DNA from: Calycina herbarum
Taxonomy: Eukaryota > Ascomycota > Leotiomycetes > Helotiales > Pezizellaceae
NCBI GenBank assembly: GCA_001414485.1
Contig: LLEY01000059.1
Span: forward strand, 1 to 64,000
Length of the DNA stretch: 64,000 nt
Reading direction: 5' to 3'
A program made the translations under genes and the position numbers. Positions 33,905-44,959 of this stretch are shown piece after piece; the first letter of the stretch is position 1; every line of letters begins with the position of its first letter. The notes under the pieces were generated by a model. It saw only the letters and a program-made list of their open reading frames with translations. It ran no database searches and was not told where the DNA came from.

Positions 33905-36240
33905 ATGCTCTGTACTCTATGTCAAAATATCCAATTCAAGCAATATCCTGAATTGACAAGAGAAGAGAAGATCTACCTCCTAACATATCACGACGAAGGG
34001 CGCGACCTCTTAGAATGTTGCGACGATATGGATGAAGTTTTGAGTAGTGGCCTGGAAATTTTTGGGGACGGCACATCCTTTTACTTTCACTATCGCAACT
34101 TGGAATCACTGCGGGAAGCGGCAGATGACGGTTGCAATTTCTGCTGTCAAATATATTACGGACTATTTGAAACCGCAGTACTTGATCGCAATGTCGAGTA
34201 TAGTTCCGAGAGATTGTACCTTAATCTTCAGGTACCTTTTAACAACCACAGACCTGAAGACCATCTTGATGTCGGAGAGCTTGGCGTGCACCTCGGAGAG
34301 AATTCTCTAGCCAGTATAAGGTTGAAAGATCTAGATGGTAGGTGATTCACAACCCATCAATTTGATAGTCCCTTACTGACAGTTCTACGGATTTTGTCAA
34401 GTTTGCTCCTAGCAGCCAGAACATAGAACACAATTCGAGTACTGGATCTTCTACGAATCTGGATTTAGTAGCTAGCTGGATTTATGATTGTGTAAACTAC
34501 CATGAACACTGTTGCCATCAGCCTCAAATGGAATCAATACTGCCATACAGGGTGCTAGACATTGGAGACCGGGAGAACCCGCGAAAAATATTTCTCTCTG
34601 TTGGCGAAGATCGGATCGGATCATACGCTGCGCTCAGTTACTGCTGGGGTAAATCCGAAAGACAACGCAAATATCTTACAACAGATGAAAATCTTAAGCA
34701 GCGGCAGGAAGCTGTAGATATATCAACATTTCCAAAGACTTTCACCGACGCCATAGTCGTCTGCCGACATCTCGGCATCCGATTTCTCTGGATCGATTCG
34801 TTGTGTATTGTTCAAGGCAATGAGAGTGACTGGCAAACGCAATCTGAGCGAATGGGAGATATCTATTCAAATGCTACATTGACCATATCTGCTGCAGTTG
34901 GAGAAGACAGCCATTCTGGGCTCTTTGTTGATCGAGATCCCCGGAAAACATATCCTTGTACGCTAAACCTTCAATACCCTAATGAGGATGGTGTCATTGG
35001 AAAGGGAGCTTTCCTTGCGTGCCGGGATTTGGATTGGCCAGAGGCTGCGTACTTGGACACGCGCGGCTGGACATTCCAAGAGAAATACCTGTCACCGCGG
35101 AATATAAGCTTCTTTAAAACAGAAATGTACTGGACCTGTGCCTCTAGCAATGCATCTGAAGGGTTACCAATGGGCCTATACCCTTCGAACAACAAGTCAG
35201 ATTTCGACAAGTATATAAAGATGAACGCAAAAGGAGCTCTTTCAACCCAGGTAGATATGGTGCAAAAGTACCGCTGGTGGTACCGCGCTATGGAGATATA
35301 CAGCTACCGTATTTTCACACACGATTCTGATAGGCTAATGGCCTTAGCTGGATTAGCCTCGATATTTCAACGGCCAGACGATGAGTTCCTGTATGGCCTA
35401 TGGAAATCAGACTTGGTTCACGGATTAGCTTGGAGATTTAGAGAGGAATATAAAGAAACTACTACGGACATTAGCCCAACATCGCAAATACCGTCGTGGT
35501 CGTGGTTATCTCGCCCTGGAAACATCATCACTTACTCAGACACCGATTCGGCTCCTTTGGAGGTGACAGACTCCGTTGTTTCTATAACTTCATACCACAG
35601 ATCTACAGGCAGTCTCCAACCCACGGGGCCCATCTTTATCGAAGTTTTAAGCGTGGAGCCTATGACTCCAGCTACAAATTCGTCTGCTTCATGCACAAGT
35701 CGATCTTTAAGATTAAGAGGCCTAGTGCTAAGAGTCCGTCCAACGGAAAGTTCTATAGCATATAATAGCTCTAGTCGGTCGTCGACTGGCATCTGCACGA
35801 TTTTCCAATACGCTCTCTCGTTGACAAATAAGATATGCAAACAATTCCTAGGGATCGCAGTCTACGATGAGCCAGTCACGAAGGGTGACAATCTGTATTG
35901 TTTACCCCTTCACGTCTTGAATTTCATACGTCAGGACACGCCAATCCGTCCTGGCGATGCCAATTCGCAGACTCAACGACCTTTTGGGGAAATTAGTATC
36001 GATGAGTTAGTATCTATGCAAAACATGTGTTTAGAGCTTGGAATAGGTACGCTGCCAACAATGACATGGTGTGCTGGTCTTATATCTTGCTGTCGGGTAA
36101 AAGAAGGAGAGTCCTTGATTTGCCTACTATTAAAGATAGTTGATGCAGAAAAAATGATATTTCGAAGGGTTGGTTATGTGGAAGCCATGGATGGTCGGTT
36201 ATTTGAACGGCTAGCACCTATTACTCTTGAGATCATATAA
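33905..36240 (+). CDS. HET-domain protein (heterokaryon incompatibility family)
   Basis: HET-domain proteins take part in allorecognition and can trigger cell death on fusion of unlike strains; some have other roles. Two exons, 33905-34341 and 34413-36240, give 754 residues. The acceptor is uncertain: the AG at 34382 or 34415 also keeps frame, but 34412 follows a plausible TACTGAC branch site at normal distance. The N-terminus MLCTLCQNI is typical of these genes. Upstream of the domain lies WIYDCVNYHEHCC and LPYRVLDIGD. The HET core follows: YAALSYCWG (about 217-225), FTDAIVVCRHLGIRFLWID and SLCIVQG (about 256-282), ATLTISAA (about 300-307), GLFVDRD, and RGWTFQEKYLSPR (about 361). The C-terminal half is unassigned. 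No RIP damage is visible despite transposons on both sides. Confidence 0.93.
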
Positions 36241-36829
36241 AAGATGTTGAAGGATATGAGATTACAGGTTATATCTATCAAGGGATGGTTGTCACGGGAT
36301 TGCCCTTATATTTCATAACTGTATAAACGTTATATATATATAACTTCTCCTTAAGACCAGAGTTTCCTTATAATCTATTTCTCAACTTGTAATCAATATC
36401 TTTACCCAAGTCGCAATTGTTCTTGAACTTGCACTTGTTTTCTTACACTATGCTCTTCTCGGCAATGCTTTCGGATCTGGTCTTTATAGCAACTGATAAA
36501 CCGCCATGGTCTCTGGTTCTTATCTAGTAATTAACACTGTATTCCATCCGTTCTTAGCGGCTGTAACTCGGGGATAGGAGGATTACTTTTTAGAGAGAAA
36601 ACTAACTTATTTAAATCTCTTCTGTTTATAATAAACTCTTAAATTCTCTAGATCTCTATTAAGAGGTTATATTAGATAATTTGTACACTTTTATAAAGCT
36701 ATCTATAACTGTAGATAAACTAGTATAGATTAGCTTCTTAACTAACGTAAAAGATAGATCTCTCTAAGAATCTCTTCTCTTCTTATAATTAATTAATTTA
36801 ACTAAGTTATAATTATCTACGTACTTATA
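36241..36829. other. HET 3' flank grading into RIP-affected DNA
   Basis: The first 300 bp are ordinary and likely hold the HET gene 3' UTR and terminator. From about 36590 TpA-rich sequence dominates. No coding frame or matched repeat was found in this stretch. Confidence 0.45.
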
Positions 36830-37129
36830 TATTACGAATTATATATATATATAATAAGTAAAGTCTAGACGACGCTCTAATAAGACGAGTACTATTAGAA
36901 CAGTTATAGTAAATAGGATTAATTAGACTAGCTAAGTAATCTAGAGATTTTCTCTAATTAATATTATATAACTTACTTAGATTATAAAGGATTAACTAAG
37001 CGAGCGTAAGTAGGATTATATAGATTAGAGTAATTCTTATAATTCTAAAATATAAAGATTCTATATAAGACTAGTATATCTACTATTAGATAGAAGTTTT
37101 ATACTTAATTTAGTTTATTAATCTTATTA
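36830..37129 (+). repeat. Partial family A LTR
   Basis: Begins TATTACGAATTATA and follows the family A LTR order: AGTAAAGTCTAG..GCTCTAATA, then the TCTATATAAGACTAG block and the CTACTATTAGATAG block, stopping in TTAATCTTATTA. The last ~150 bp of the LTR are absent and unrelated sequence starts at about 37130. Strongly RIP-affected. No TSD can be assigned. Confidence 0.7.
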
Positions 37130-39129
37130 CTAGTAGTAATATATTAGTAATCTATCCTCTGTTTCAGCGGTAGTACGACCGCTGTTTTATATACTCTTTC
37201 TACTCGCTTCGTCTCTTTATTCTCGAGGTTTAAGACTCTAGTGTCGCGCTGCTTTAAAGCTATAGTTTAGGCCGAATATTATTCGTATAATCTATAAAAG
37301 TTAACTGATTCTAGAGTTTTAAATAACATTTATAATTAGTATCTGAAAATTAAGAGTTCTTCTATAATAGACGTACTTTAGAAAGACTTAGAATAAATAA
37401 TACTCTATTCTTAGAATAAAAGACGAGGAGAGTATAAACGTTATAAAGTGAACTACTTACTTACTATAAATAGTACGGAGTTAGGTCGAATACTACTATA
37501 TAGAGCTTATATATAAGAATCTAGTAGTACGTATATACCGTGCTATAGTCGCGTTATACGTAATCCGTCTCTAGTTTCTCTAAACTACTCTAACTCTGTA
37601 ATACTACTCTCTTCTCTAAAGCAGGTCGTCCTCGACTAAGTAACATTTATTAGTTCGAGATAGGCTTAATTAAGAGGTCCTAGAAGCTATCTCGACTGGT
37701 ATAGAACCTAGGAGGCATCGGTCTAAGACAGGCTTAATTAAGAGGTCTTAGAAGCTAGTATCTTAACTAGTAGGAAGCTAGGAGGTAACTTAACTAGTAG
37801 GAACTAGGAGGTATCTTATAGCAGAAGCTAGAAGGTATCTGCTATACTAGGATATAAGCAGGGGTTCGAGATAGGCTTAATAAAGAGGTCCTAGAAACAT
37901 CTTAACTAGTAGGAAACTAGAAGGTATCTCGTAGTAGAAGCTAGGAGGTATCTTAACTAGTAAGAAGCTAGGAGGAATCTTATTAGCAGATACTATTCGT
38001 AGGTAATAGAGCTAAGAATATATAACGTCCGAGCGTAGCCTAAGCTTAATCTAAAGCTCTGTCGCGCTTAAGTCTTATATTAGTTCCAGAGGTAAGATTA
38101 GCGAACTTATTAAAATTCTTAGTCTTTTAGACCTCTATACGTAGCTCGCTTTGTAGATAGTCTATAAGCTTATTATATAAGTCGTCTTTCTATTCTGTCT
38201 TAGTAATCTTACTACGTATAACGTACTATAAGAACTTAAGTTTAAAGTCTAAGAAAGACTCGTCTATATCTATCTAGAGTTCCTTATACACGTGTCTTAC
38301 GTCCGCTCGTTTAAAAGAGTTCTAGAGACTAGTAACTAGGTATTCAGCTATAGCTTTCTAATCTAGAAAAGTATTCTCGGGATTATCTTCTACTACTATA
38401 GCTGTCTTAAGCAAGGTTACTATCTTGCTAGTTATATAAGTAAAAATATATATTTTCTTATCCGATTCTATATAGAAGTAATCCGTGTTCGTAGTAAGTT
38501 TACTCTTAAGTAAGATTTACTACTAAACTAGAGAGAGATTTATACCGTCGTCTAGCTAAGGTATATTCTTAACCTTAGTACTAAGCTTTATATTCCTACT
38601 ACTAGATATAGAAGGTAATAAGGAAGGTTAGCGTACTCGTCTAGTAGTTTATATAGTAGTTGTTTTACCTTTCTTAATAGTAGGAATAGAGTTATCTAGA
38701 GAGGTATTACTTCTCTAGAGAGTAGTATATAGCTAGGTATTCTATAGACTAATCGCGTCGAGTCTAGCTATAATCTAGTTATACGTAGTAATCGGTAGTA
38801 GCGTAAGAAGAGGTGTTAGCTTATTAACGCTACGTATAAGATTCTTCGTCCGTTTACTAGATAGTATTCGAGGCTCTAGTAGATTAAGAGAGTATAAGAA
38901 GAAAGAGTGAATTTCGACTATAAAATAAGTTACGATTTCTACCTCTTCTCTACCGCGAGTATTTAAGAGAGTTAGTAGTACTATTATTTAGTAATATATA
39001 ATACGTTGTATTTAGTAATATATAACGTAGATTCGTACTAAGGTTTACTTAGAATACGTTATTAAGTTAAGTACTATTTATACTAAAAATAAATAAATAA
39101 AGTAGAATATTATAATAAGCCTTCCTAGA
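37130..39129 (-). mobile_element. Element D, left part: gag-bearing LTR element interrupted by E
   Basis: On the minus strand about 38000-38950 translates, through RIP stops, into a retroelement gag-like region: DYFYIESDKKIYIFTYI, then SFKRADVRHVYKELWIDIDE, and FANLTSGTNIRLKRDRALD. No pol was found. Between 37640 and 38000 lie imperfect tandem units (AGATAGGCTTAATWAAGAGGTCC and AACTAGTAGGAAGCTAGGAGG). A block at about 37410-37575 recurs in the same orientation at 50560-50744, beyond E. These look like LTRs of D; exact ends are unclear. D appears to be a short element that carries gag only, or one with pol deleted. Confidence 0.5.
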
Positions 39130-39312
39130 TATAATAGCTCTCTATAAATATACTAAAAGAGATACTTATAAAATAGTATCTATATTCGAAGAAAACTAAA
39201 CTAAAGAGAGAAGAGGAGAGTTAGTACGCTCTATCTCTATTTATATATACTAAGCGAGACTTCGGTAGAATCTCGGCACGTGATCCAGTCGTATATAACT
39301 AGAACTATTACA
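39130..39312 (-). repeat. 3' LTR of family E
   Basis: 183 bp, same length as the partner at 50345-50527. The differences are almost all C/T or G/A. Confidence 0.85.
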
Positions 39313-39538
39313 CTACCTCTCTCTCGAACCGGGCTCTCTCTAACTAAGCCGCTTTATCTTCTATAGATATAGAGTCGTTACTCTCTAATTCGCTATAATT
39401 GTCTCTTTCTACCTCGTATACCTCTAGCTACAAAGAAAGAGCTTTTAGAGGCTCGTTAGCTGTTAGATTCGCTAAATAGAATTCTTTTAATATATTTAGT
39501 AAGAAGGCTACGTAGCGAGCTAGGTACTAGTTAAGGTC

Positions 39539-39781
39539 TATCAAGGGTTACACCCGTGGAATAAGTCTCGGAGTACTCCAGCGACGCATTCACGTGACCT
39601 CGCTTGGCAACGCATGGACGTAATAGAACCTTCGAGAGTACCCTTGGCAGAACCCTCTAGAAAGAGCTAACTGAGTATATAAGTTAGCAAGGACTCTGGC
39701 TTAGAAAGGATAATCGAATCTTCTTATACATAGACAGCCCTCTGTAGTTCAATTCATCAGCACTTGCTACAAGCCCTGACA
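39539..39781 (+). repeat. 5' LTR of family B
   Basis: 243 bp from TATCAAGGGTTACACC to GCCCTGACA. It retains GC-rich blocks such as CGGAGTACTCCAGCGACG that are RIP-mutated in the 3' LTR. Confidence 0.9.
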
Positions 39782-39797
39782 TTAGATTCGATTCAAA

Positions 39798-39880
39798 CCA
39801 ACACTGGAACAACGGGCCTTTACGGCAACACTGGAACACTGGGCCTTTACGGCTACACTAGAACTCACGGGCAGTTTCAC
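39798..39880 (+). repeat. Short tandem repeats in the family B leader
   Basis: Three imperfect copies of ACACTGGAACAACGGGCCTTTACGG-like units, about 27-29 bp each, follow the 5' LTR. The third copy is diverged (ACACTAGAACTCACGGGC). A minus-strand open frame across them is a by-product of the repeats. Confidence 0.65.
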
Positions 39881-40059
39881 GGCATTTACAGAACTCACGG
39901 AAGATAGGAGATACACAGGAAGGCAGTATGTCAAAAGAGCTACCTGCTTAGTTCGTTTAGTATATTCAGAGTTAACAAAATCAATTAACAACTACTTAAG
40001 AGAACGAACGACTGCGGATTATAGAGGAGGAAACAAAGACTAAGGAAGCTCGCTTACAA

Positions 40060-41020
40060 ATGGTCCGTAACGATAATAAACCTAGAAAGTCTCTTCCTCC
40101 GCTACTGGAATTCTACGGAGACTTAGACAAGCTAGAAGCTTAGCTATAACAAGCACGAGCTAAAATCAAAGTCGACTACTATAGATATACTAAATACGTT
40201 AAGTTTTAAGCACTTAACGGATCCTTACAGGGTAAGGCGCTCTATAGAATAGAAGCATAGGTACGGGAACAGAGTAAGCCAGAGCTAGCTAATAGTAGTA
40301 ATTTCTTAGATCGAGTAGAGTTTATGTTTAAAAACCTATAAGCTAAGGAAAGAGCGTAACAAAAGCTAGAATCCTTCTACTAGGGCTTAAGACTATTCCT
40401 AGAGGTCTTTATAGAATAGCAAGCCCTACTTATAGAGTCTAGAGGAGGATCTTAGCTAGACAACGTAAAGAAGGTATCTCTTAACCGAATCCTTAGCAAC
40501 GAGCTAGTTAAGGCAATGATTATAGTTCCTTCTTAACCTAACTTCAAGTCTTACTACTCTATTATTAAAGAAACAGACTACTACTTAAGAGCTTATAAAG
40601 CTCGAATATTAAGATCTAAGGCCTAGACTCTCCTAGAAACACTATAGACCTCTTAGAAACGCTCGACAGATACTATATAGCAGGTAGTAAGCAGTAATAT
40701 CGCTAATAGACCGAAAGTTACCTATAAGGCATCTATAGAGGGCATAGATTAGAAACCGGCACCTGCTAAAGTCTTAACAACTAGTACTAAGCGTGCTAAA
40801 TAGGTGTCCTAGGAAGAACGAAGCAACCGTACTTATACTAGTCGCTATCTTCGCTATAGAGCTACTAGTTATTTTATTTAAGAATATCTATATAGACTAC
40901 TAAGACAACCTATAACAGCAGATTCGGTCTATAAACAGAAGGCAGAGGTTAAAGAAGTAGCGCCAGAATTAGAAGAAGAAGACAGTGATATCTCCTCAGA
41001 TTCGGAAAACTAGTAGCTTT
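40060..41020 (+). pseudogene. Family B gag, broken by RIP stops
   Basis: The frame opens with ATG at 40060 (MVRNDNKPRKSLPPLLEFYG). It continues as a gag-type protein with the block GSLQGKALYRIEA and ends in an acidic segment (ELEEEDSDISSDSEN). About twenty in-frame stops, nearly all TAG where Gln or Trp is expected, interrupt it. Without them it would be the capsid-like protein of the element. Limits are approximate at the 3' side. Confidence 0.6.
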
Positions 41021-44000
41021 TATTAGAAAGCGTAGGCAGGGGCAACGAAGGGAGTTATTAGTAATAGATACTTAGAGACATTTTAAGTAGGAATATATAG
41101 ACGAAAAACCTCTTCTTATATCAGCTTTAGTAAATAGAGTAGCTACTTTATAAGCCTTAGTAGATTTAGAGTATTTAGTTTATAGAATTGTTTTAAACTA
41201 TTTTATCTATTATTATTAGCTCTCTTATATATAAATTATACTAAGGTATTTATAGTTAGTAGAAGGAGTATTAGAGAATACTATATCCTAAGTAGTATCT
41301 TTTAGTATAGATATTAGAGGCTACTAGTAGAAACAGGTTTATACTTACGTAGTCTCTAAGATCGAGGGCTATAAAATAATTCTAGGAAAATCTTAGTTAA
41401 AGAGAGAGCGAGCTTTACTTAACACTGCTAAGGGATACTTACTCTTCTAAGACTCTAGGTTAGAAGTTTATAGCAAGCTAGAAAAGTCTTACTACTATAA
41501 GCAAGTAAGCACAGCTATCTTCTACTTTCTTATAGATTATAAATATAAGCTATAAGTTTTCTTAGCTAGCTTTATAGATATAAGCTATAAGTTTTCTTAG
41601 CTAGCTTTATAGATATTAATAAAGTGTTAGTAGAGAAGAAGTATATAGACCTATAGATAAAGCTACCTAGCTAGATTAGTCTAGAATTCTACCTAGCTTT
41701 TAATAGAAAAGAAGTAAATAAGTTACTAGTATACTAATAAGGAATTAATTATAGTATTAAGCTTTTATAAACGGACAGCGGATCTAAGGAGACAGTTCTA
41801 TAGAGGCTACTCTATAATATATTATAGAACAAGCTATTAGTACTCTATAAAACCCTAACAGAGCTACTAGACAAGGAATTCATTTAAGTAAGCAACTCTC
41901 TAGCAGCTACGCTAGTACTCTTCGTATAGAAGCTAGAAGAGGGCCTACAGTTCTATTATAACTACTAAGTACTAAATAAGTTAACCTATAAAGACCGCTA
42001 TCTATTACTCTTAATCTAAGAGACACTTAACTAGATTAGAAAAGCAAAGTAGTTTATAAAAATAGATATTATTACTACGTTTTATAAGATACGAATTAAG
42101 AAGGGAGACGAGTAGAAAACAGCTTTCTAGACACGCTTTAGGCTTTTTAAATAGCTTATTACCTCTTTTAAGCTTATAAATACTCCTAGCACTTTCTAGT
42201 AGTATATTAATTATATGTTTTAAGAGTTCTTAAATAACTTTGTCTTAGTATATGTTAATAATATCTTAGTCTTTATAGACAGCATCTATAACTAACACCG
42301 CGAGTATATCTATAAAGTAATACAAAGGCTTTAAGATACTAGACTATAGCTTAATATTAATAAGTACGAATTTAAAGTATAGTCTACAAAGTACCTTAGG
42401 TTTATTATAAAAGTAAGAAAAGGTTTATAAATAGACCTAGCTAAAATATAAGCTATTATAGATTAGAAAGTACTAATAATAGTAAAAGACGTCCTTAGCT
42501 TCCTAGGATTTACGAATTTCTATCAACAGTTTATTAAAGACTTTTTATAGATTATAGCTCCTCTTTATAGACTTATTAAAAAGGATATATTCTTCTAATA
42601 GACAGACGAAGTAAATAGAGCCTTCGAACAGTTAAAGTAGGCTTTTACAGAGGCTCTAGTACTAGCTTAGTTTAACCTAGATTACGAGACAGTCTTAGAG
42701 ATAGACTTCTCTAGATATTACTTAGGAGGCGTGCTCTCTTAAGTAAAGAATAGCGTCTTACAGCCTATAGCCTTCTTCTCAAAGAAACACATACCTACTA
42801 AATATAATTATCTAATATATAATAAGGAGTTGTTAGCTATTATTCGTTACTTTAAGAAATAGGAAGCAGAGTTAAAAAGTATTAGGCAGTTTATAGTACT
42901 TACGGATTATAAGAATCTTAAGTACTTTATAACAGTTTATAAACTATCTAAAAGATAAATATAGTAGTAGTTAATACTTAGTAAGTTTAACCTAATTATC
43001 TAATACCGCTTAGGCAAAGAGAGAGAACTGCTAGATACACTAATAAGGAAGGACCAGGACCTCCTAGAGAAGGGAGATAAACGCCTTAATTATAAAATAG
43101 TATAACTAATTTTAGATAGAATAATTCAAGGAAATACTATATAGCTAGCACTAGTATTAGTAAACGAGAGGAATCAAGTAAGCAATATAGCAACGTAGTA
43201 AGCGTTTATAAACCAACTATAGAATCTCTAAGAAGAGGGAAAGGTATAAGATAAGGACTTCAGACGTCTTATAGATACTATCTACTAAGGAGATAAGGTG
43301 TTTCTAGTAGACCTCGCTTCTCTAGTTAAAGTCTCTATTTCTAACTACTTAGTTAATAAGAACGGTGATTTATAGTTTAGAGGCAGACTATAGGTCTCTA
43401 ACTATAAGCTACTATAGACTATAATTATATAAGAACTCTATAATTCTATACTTATAAGCTATCCTAGTAAGAATAGGACAATTATAATAGTCTTAAGAGA
43501 GTTCTTCTAGCTAAACCTACAAACTATAGTTAAGTAGTTTGTCTATAACTATAGAGTTTATAGATGTACTAAGGTCTAGAAAGATTATAAACAAGGCCTA
43601 CTTCGTCTATTACCAATTCCTAAGTAGTAATAGCAGGAGATCTCTGTCGACTTTATTAGACTACTACTTATAAGTAAAGGCTCTAATATAATAGCAGTGT
43701 TTATAGACCGTTTAAGTATAGAGGTACTCCTTATAGCCTATAACTCGACTATATTATCAGAGGAATTCGCTCGCTTATTTATTACTATATACTATAGCTT
43801 ACATAGACTACTAAGAGTAATAGTGTCTAATAAGGGCCTGTAATTTATTAGACAAGTATAGAAGACGCTTTATAACTTCTTATAGATTAAACGACAGATC
43901 TCTACAGCCTTCTATCTATAAACTAACGGGTTAACAGAACAAGCAAATACTAAAGTCGAGACGCTTCTATAGCAGTAGATTAATATAGCTTAGAACAACT

Positions 44001-44716
44001 AGGCCGACTAGCTACTAGTAGTATAGCTAGCTTTTAATAGACAGGATTTAACATTAACGAGTATAAGCCTCTTCTAACTTAGCTACAGTTATCTGTTATA
44101 GACTATTAACCTCTTAATAGACGTCGTAGCATCTATAAATATAAAAACACTAATTTAAAAGAGTAAAGCAATAGTAGCAAAGATTAAGACTATTATAGAA
44201 TAGGTATAATTATTAATAGCAAGGGTATAATAAGACTAGGAGACTTAAATAAATCGTTTATAGAATACTACTTCTATATATAAGGTTAAAGACAAGGTTT
44301 ACTTAAGCTTATAGAATATATAGACAGACAGGGCTAGTAAGAAACTAGACGCTCGATCCGCTAAGTTTATAGTTATTAAGATTGTTAGCCTGTCTATATA
44401 TAGGCTAGACACCCTGCTTAGTATCTACAATGTCTTTAATATAGACTTATTAAGGCTAGTAGCTATAGACCCGCTGCCTAGTTAAATTATAGACGATGAT
44501 CAACTACCTATAATATTAGTAGACGATACTATAGAATAGTAAGTTAAAAGAATACTAGGTTAATAGTAAAAGAAGCTCTTAGAGAAAAACTCTCGTACTC
44601 GACTTAAGTATAAGGTTAAATAGACAAGATATATAAACCTAACATAGGAACCTGCTACTAAGTTAGAGGACACAGTAGCCCTAGACACCTACCTTCAAGA
44701 GTAGGAAGAGGGGTAA

Positions 44717-44959
44717 TATCAAGGGTTATACTTGTAAAATAAGTCTTAGAGTACTCTAGCGACGTATTTACGTAACCTCGCTTAGCAACGCATAGACGTA
44801 ATAGAACCTTCGAGAGTACCCTTAGCAGAACCCTCTAGAAAGAGCTAACTAAGTATATAAGTTAGTAAGGACTCTAGCTTAGAAAGGATAATCGAATCTT
44901 CTTATACATAGACAGCCCTCTGTAGTTTAATTTATTAGTACTTGCTATAAGCTCTAATA
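44717..44959 (+). repeat. 3' LTR of family B
   Basis: 243 bp, same length as the 5' LTR, ending GCTCTAATA. Differences from the 5' LTR are essentially all C-to-T or G-to-A, so this copy took the RIP damage. Confidence 0.9.

Larger units (their letters stand above)
39539..44959 (+). mobile_element. Family B Ty3/gypsy chromovirus nested in E
   Basis: Two 243-bp LTRs (39539-39781 and 44717-44959) are flanked by a perfect 5-bp TSD AGGTC (39534-39538 and 44960-44964). A leader with short repeats is followed by gag from 40060. Reverse transcriptase carries KIDIITTFYKIRIKKGDE and a VYVNNILVF box (about 42050-42270). RNase H lies near 42680-43000 and integrase near 43440-44300. A chromodomain-like C-terminus has EPATKLEDTVALDTYLQE, near 44620-44710. 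The pol frame is broken by many TAG/TAA codons. The first ~500 bp are much less mutated than the rest. Confidence 0.9.

Noticed and set aside
39782..39991. 69-codon minus-strand frame in the family B leader
   Set aside because: Antisense to short tandem repeats; Val/Ser/Lys repetition explains the open frame.
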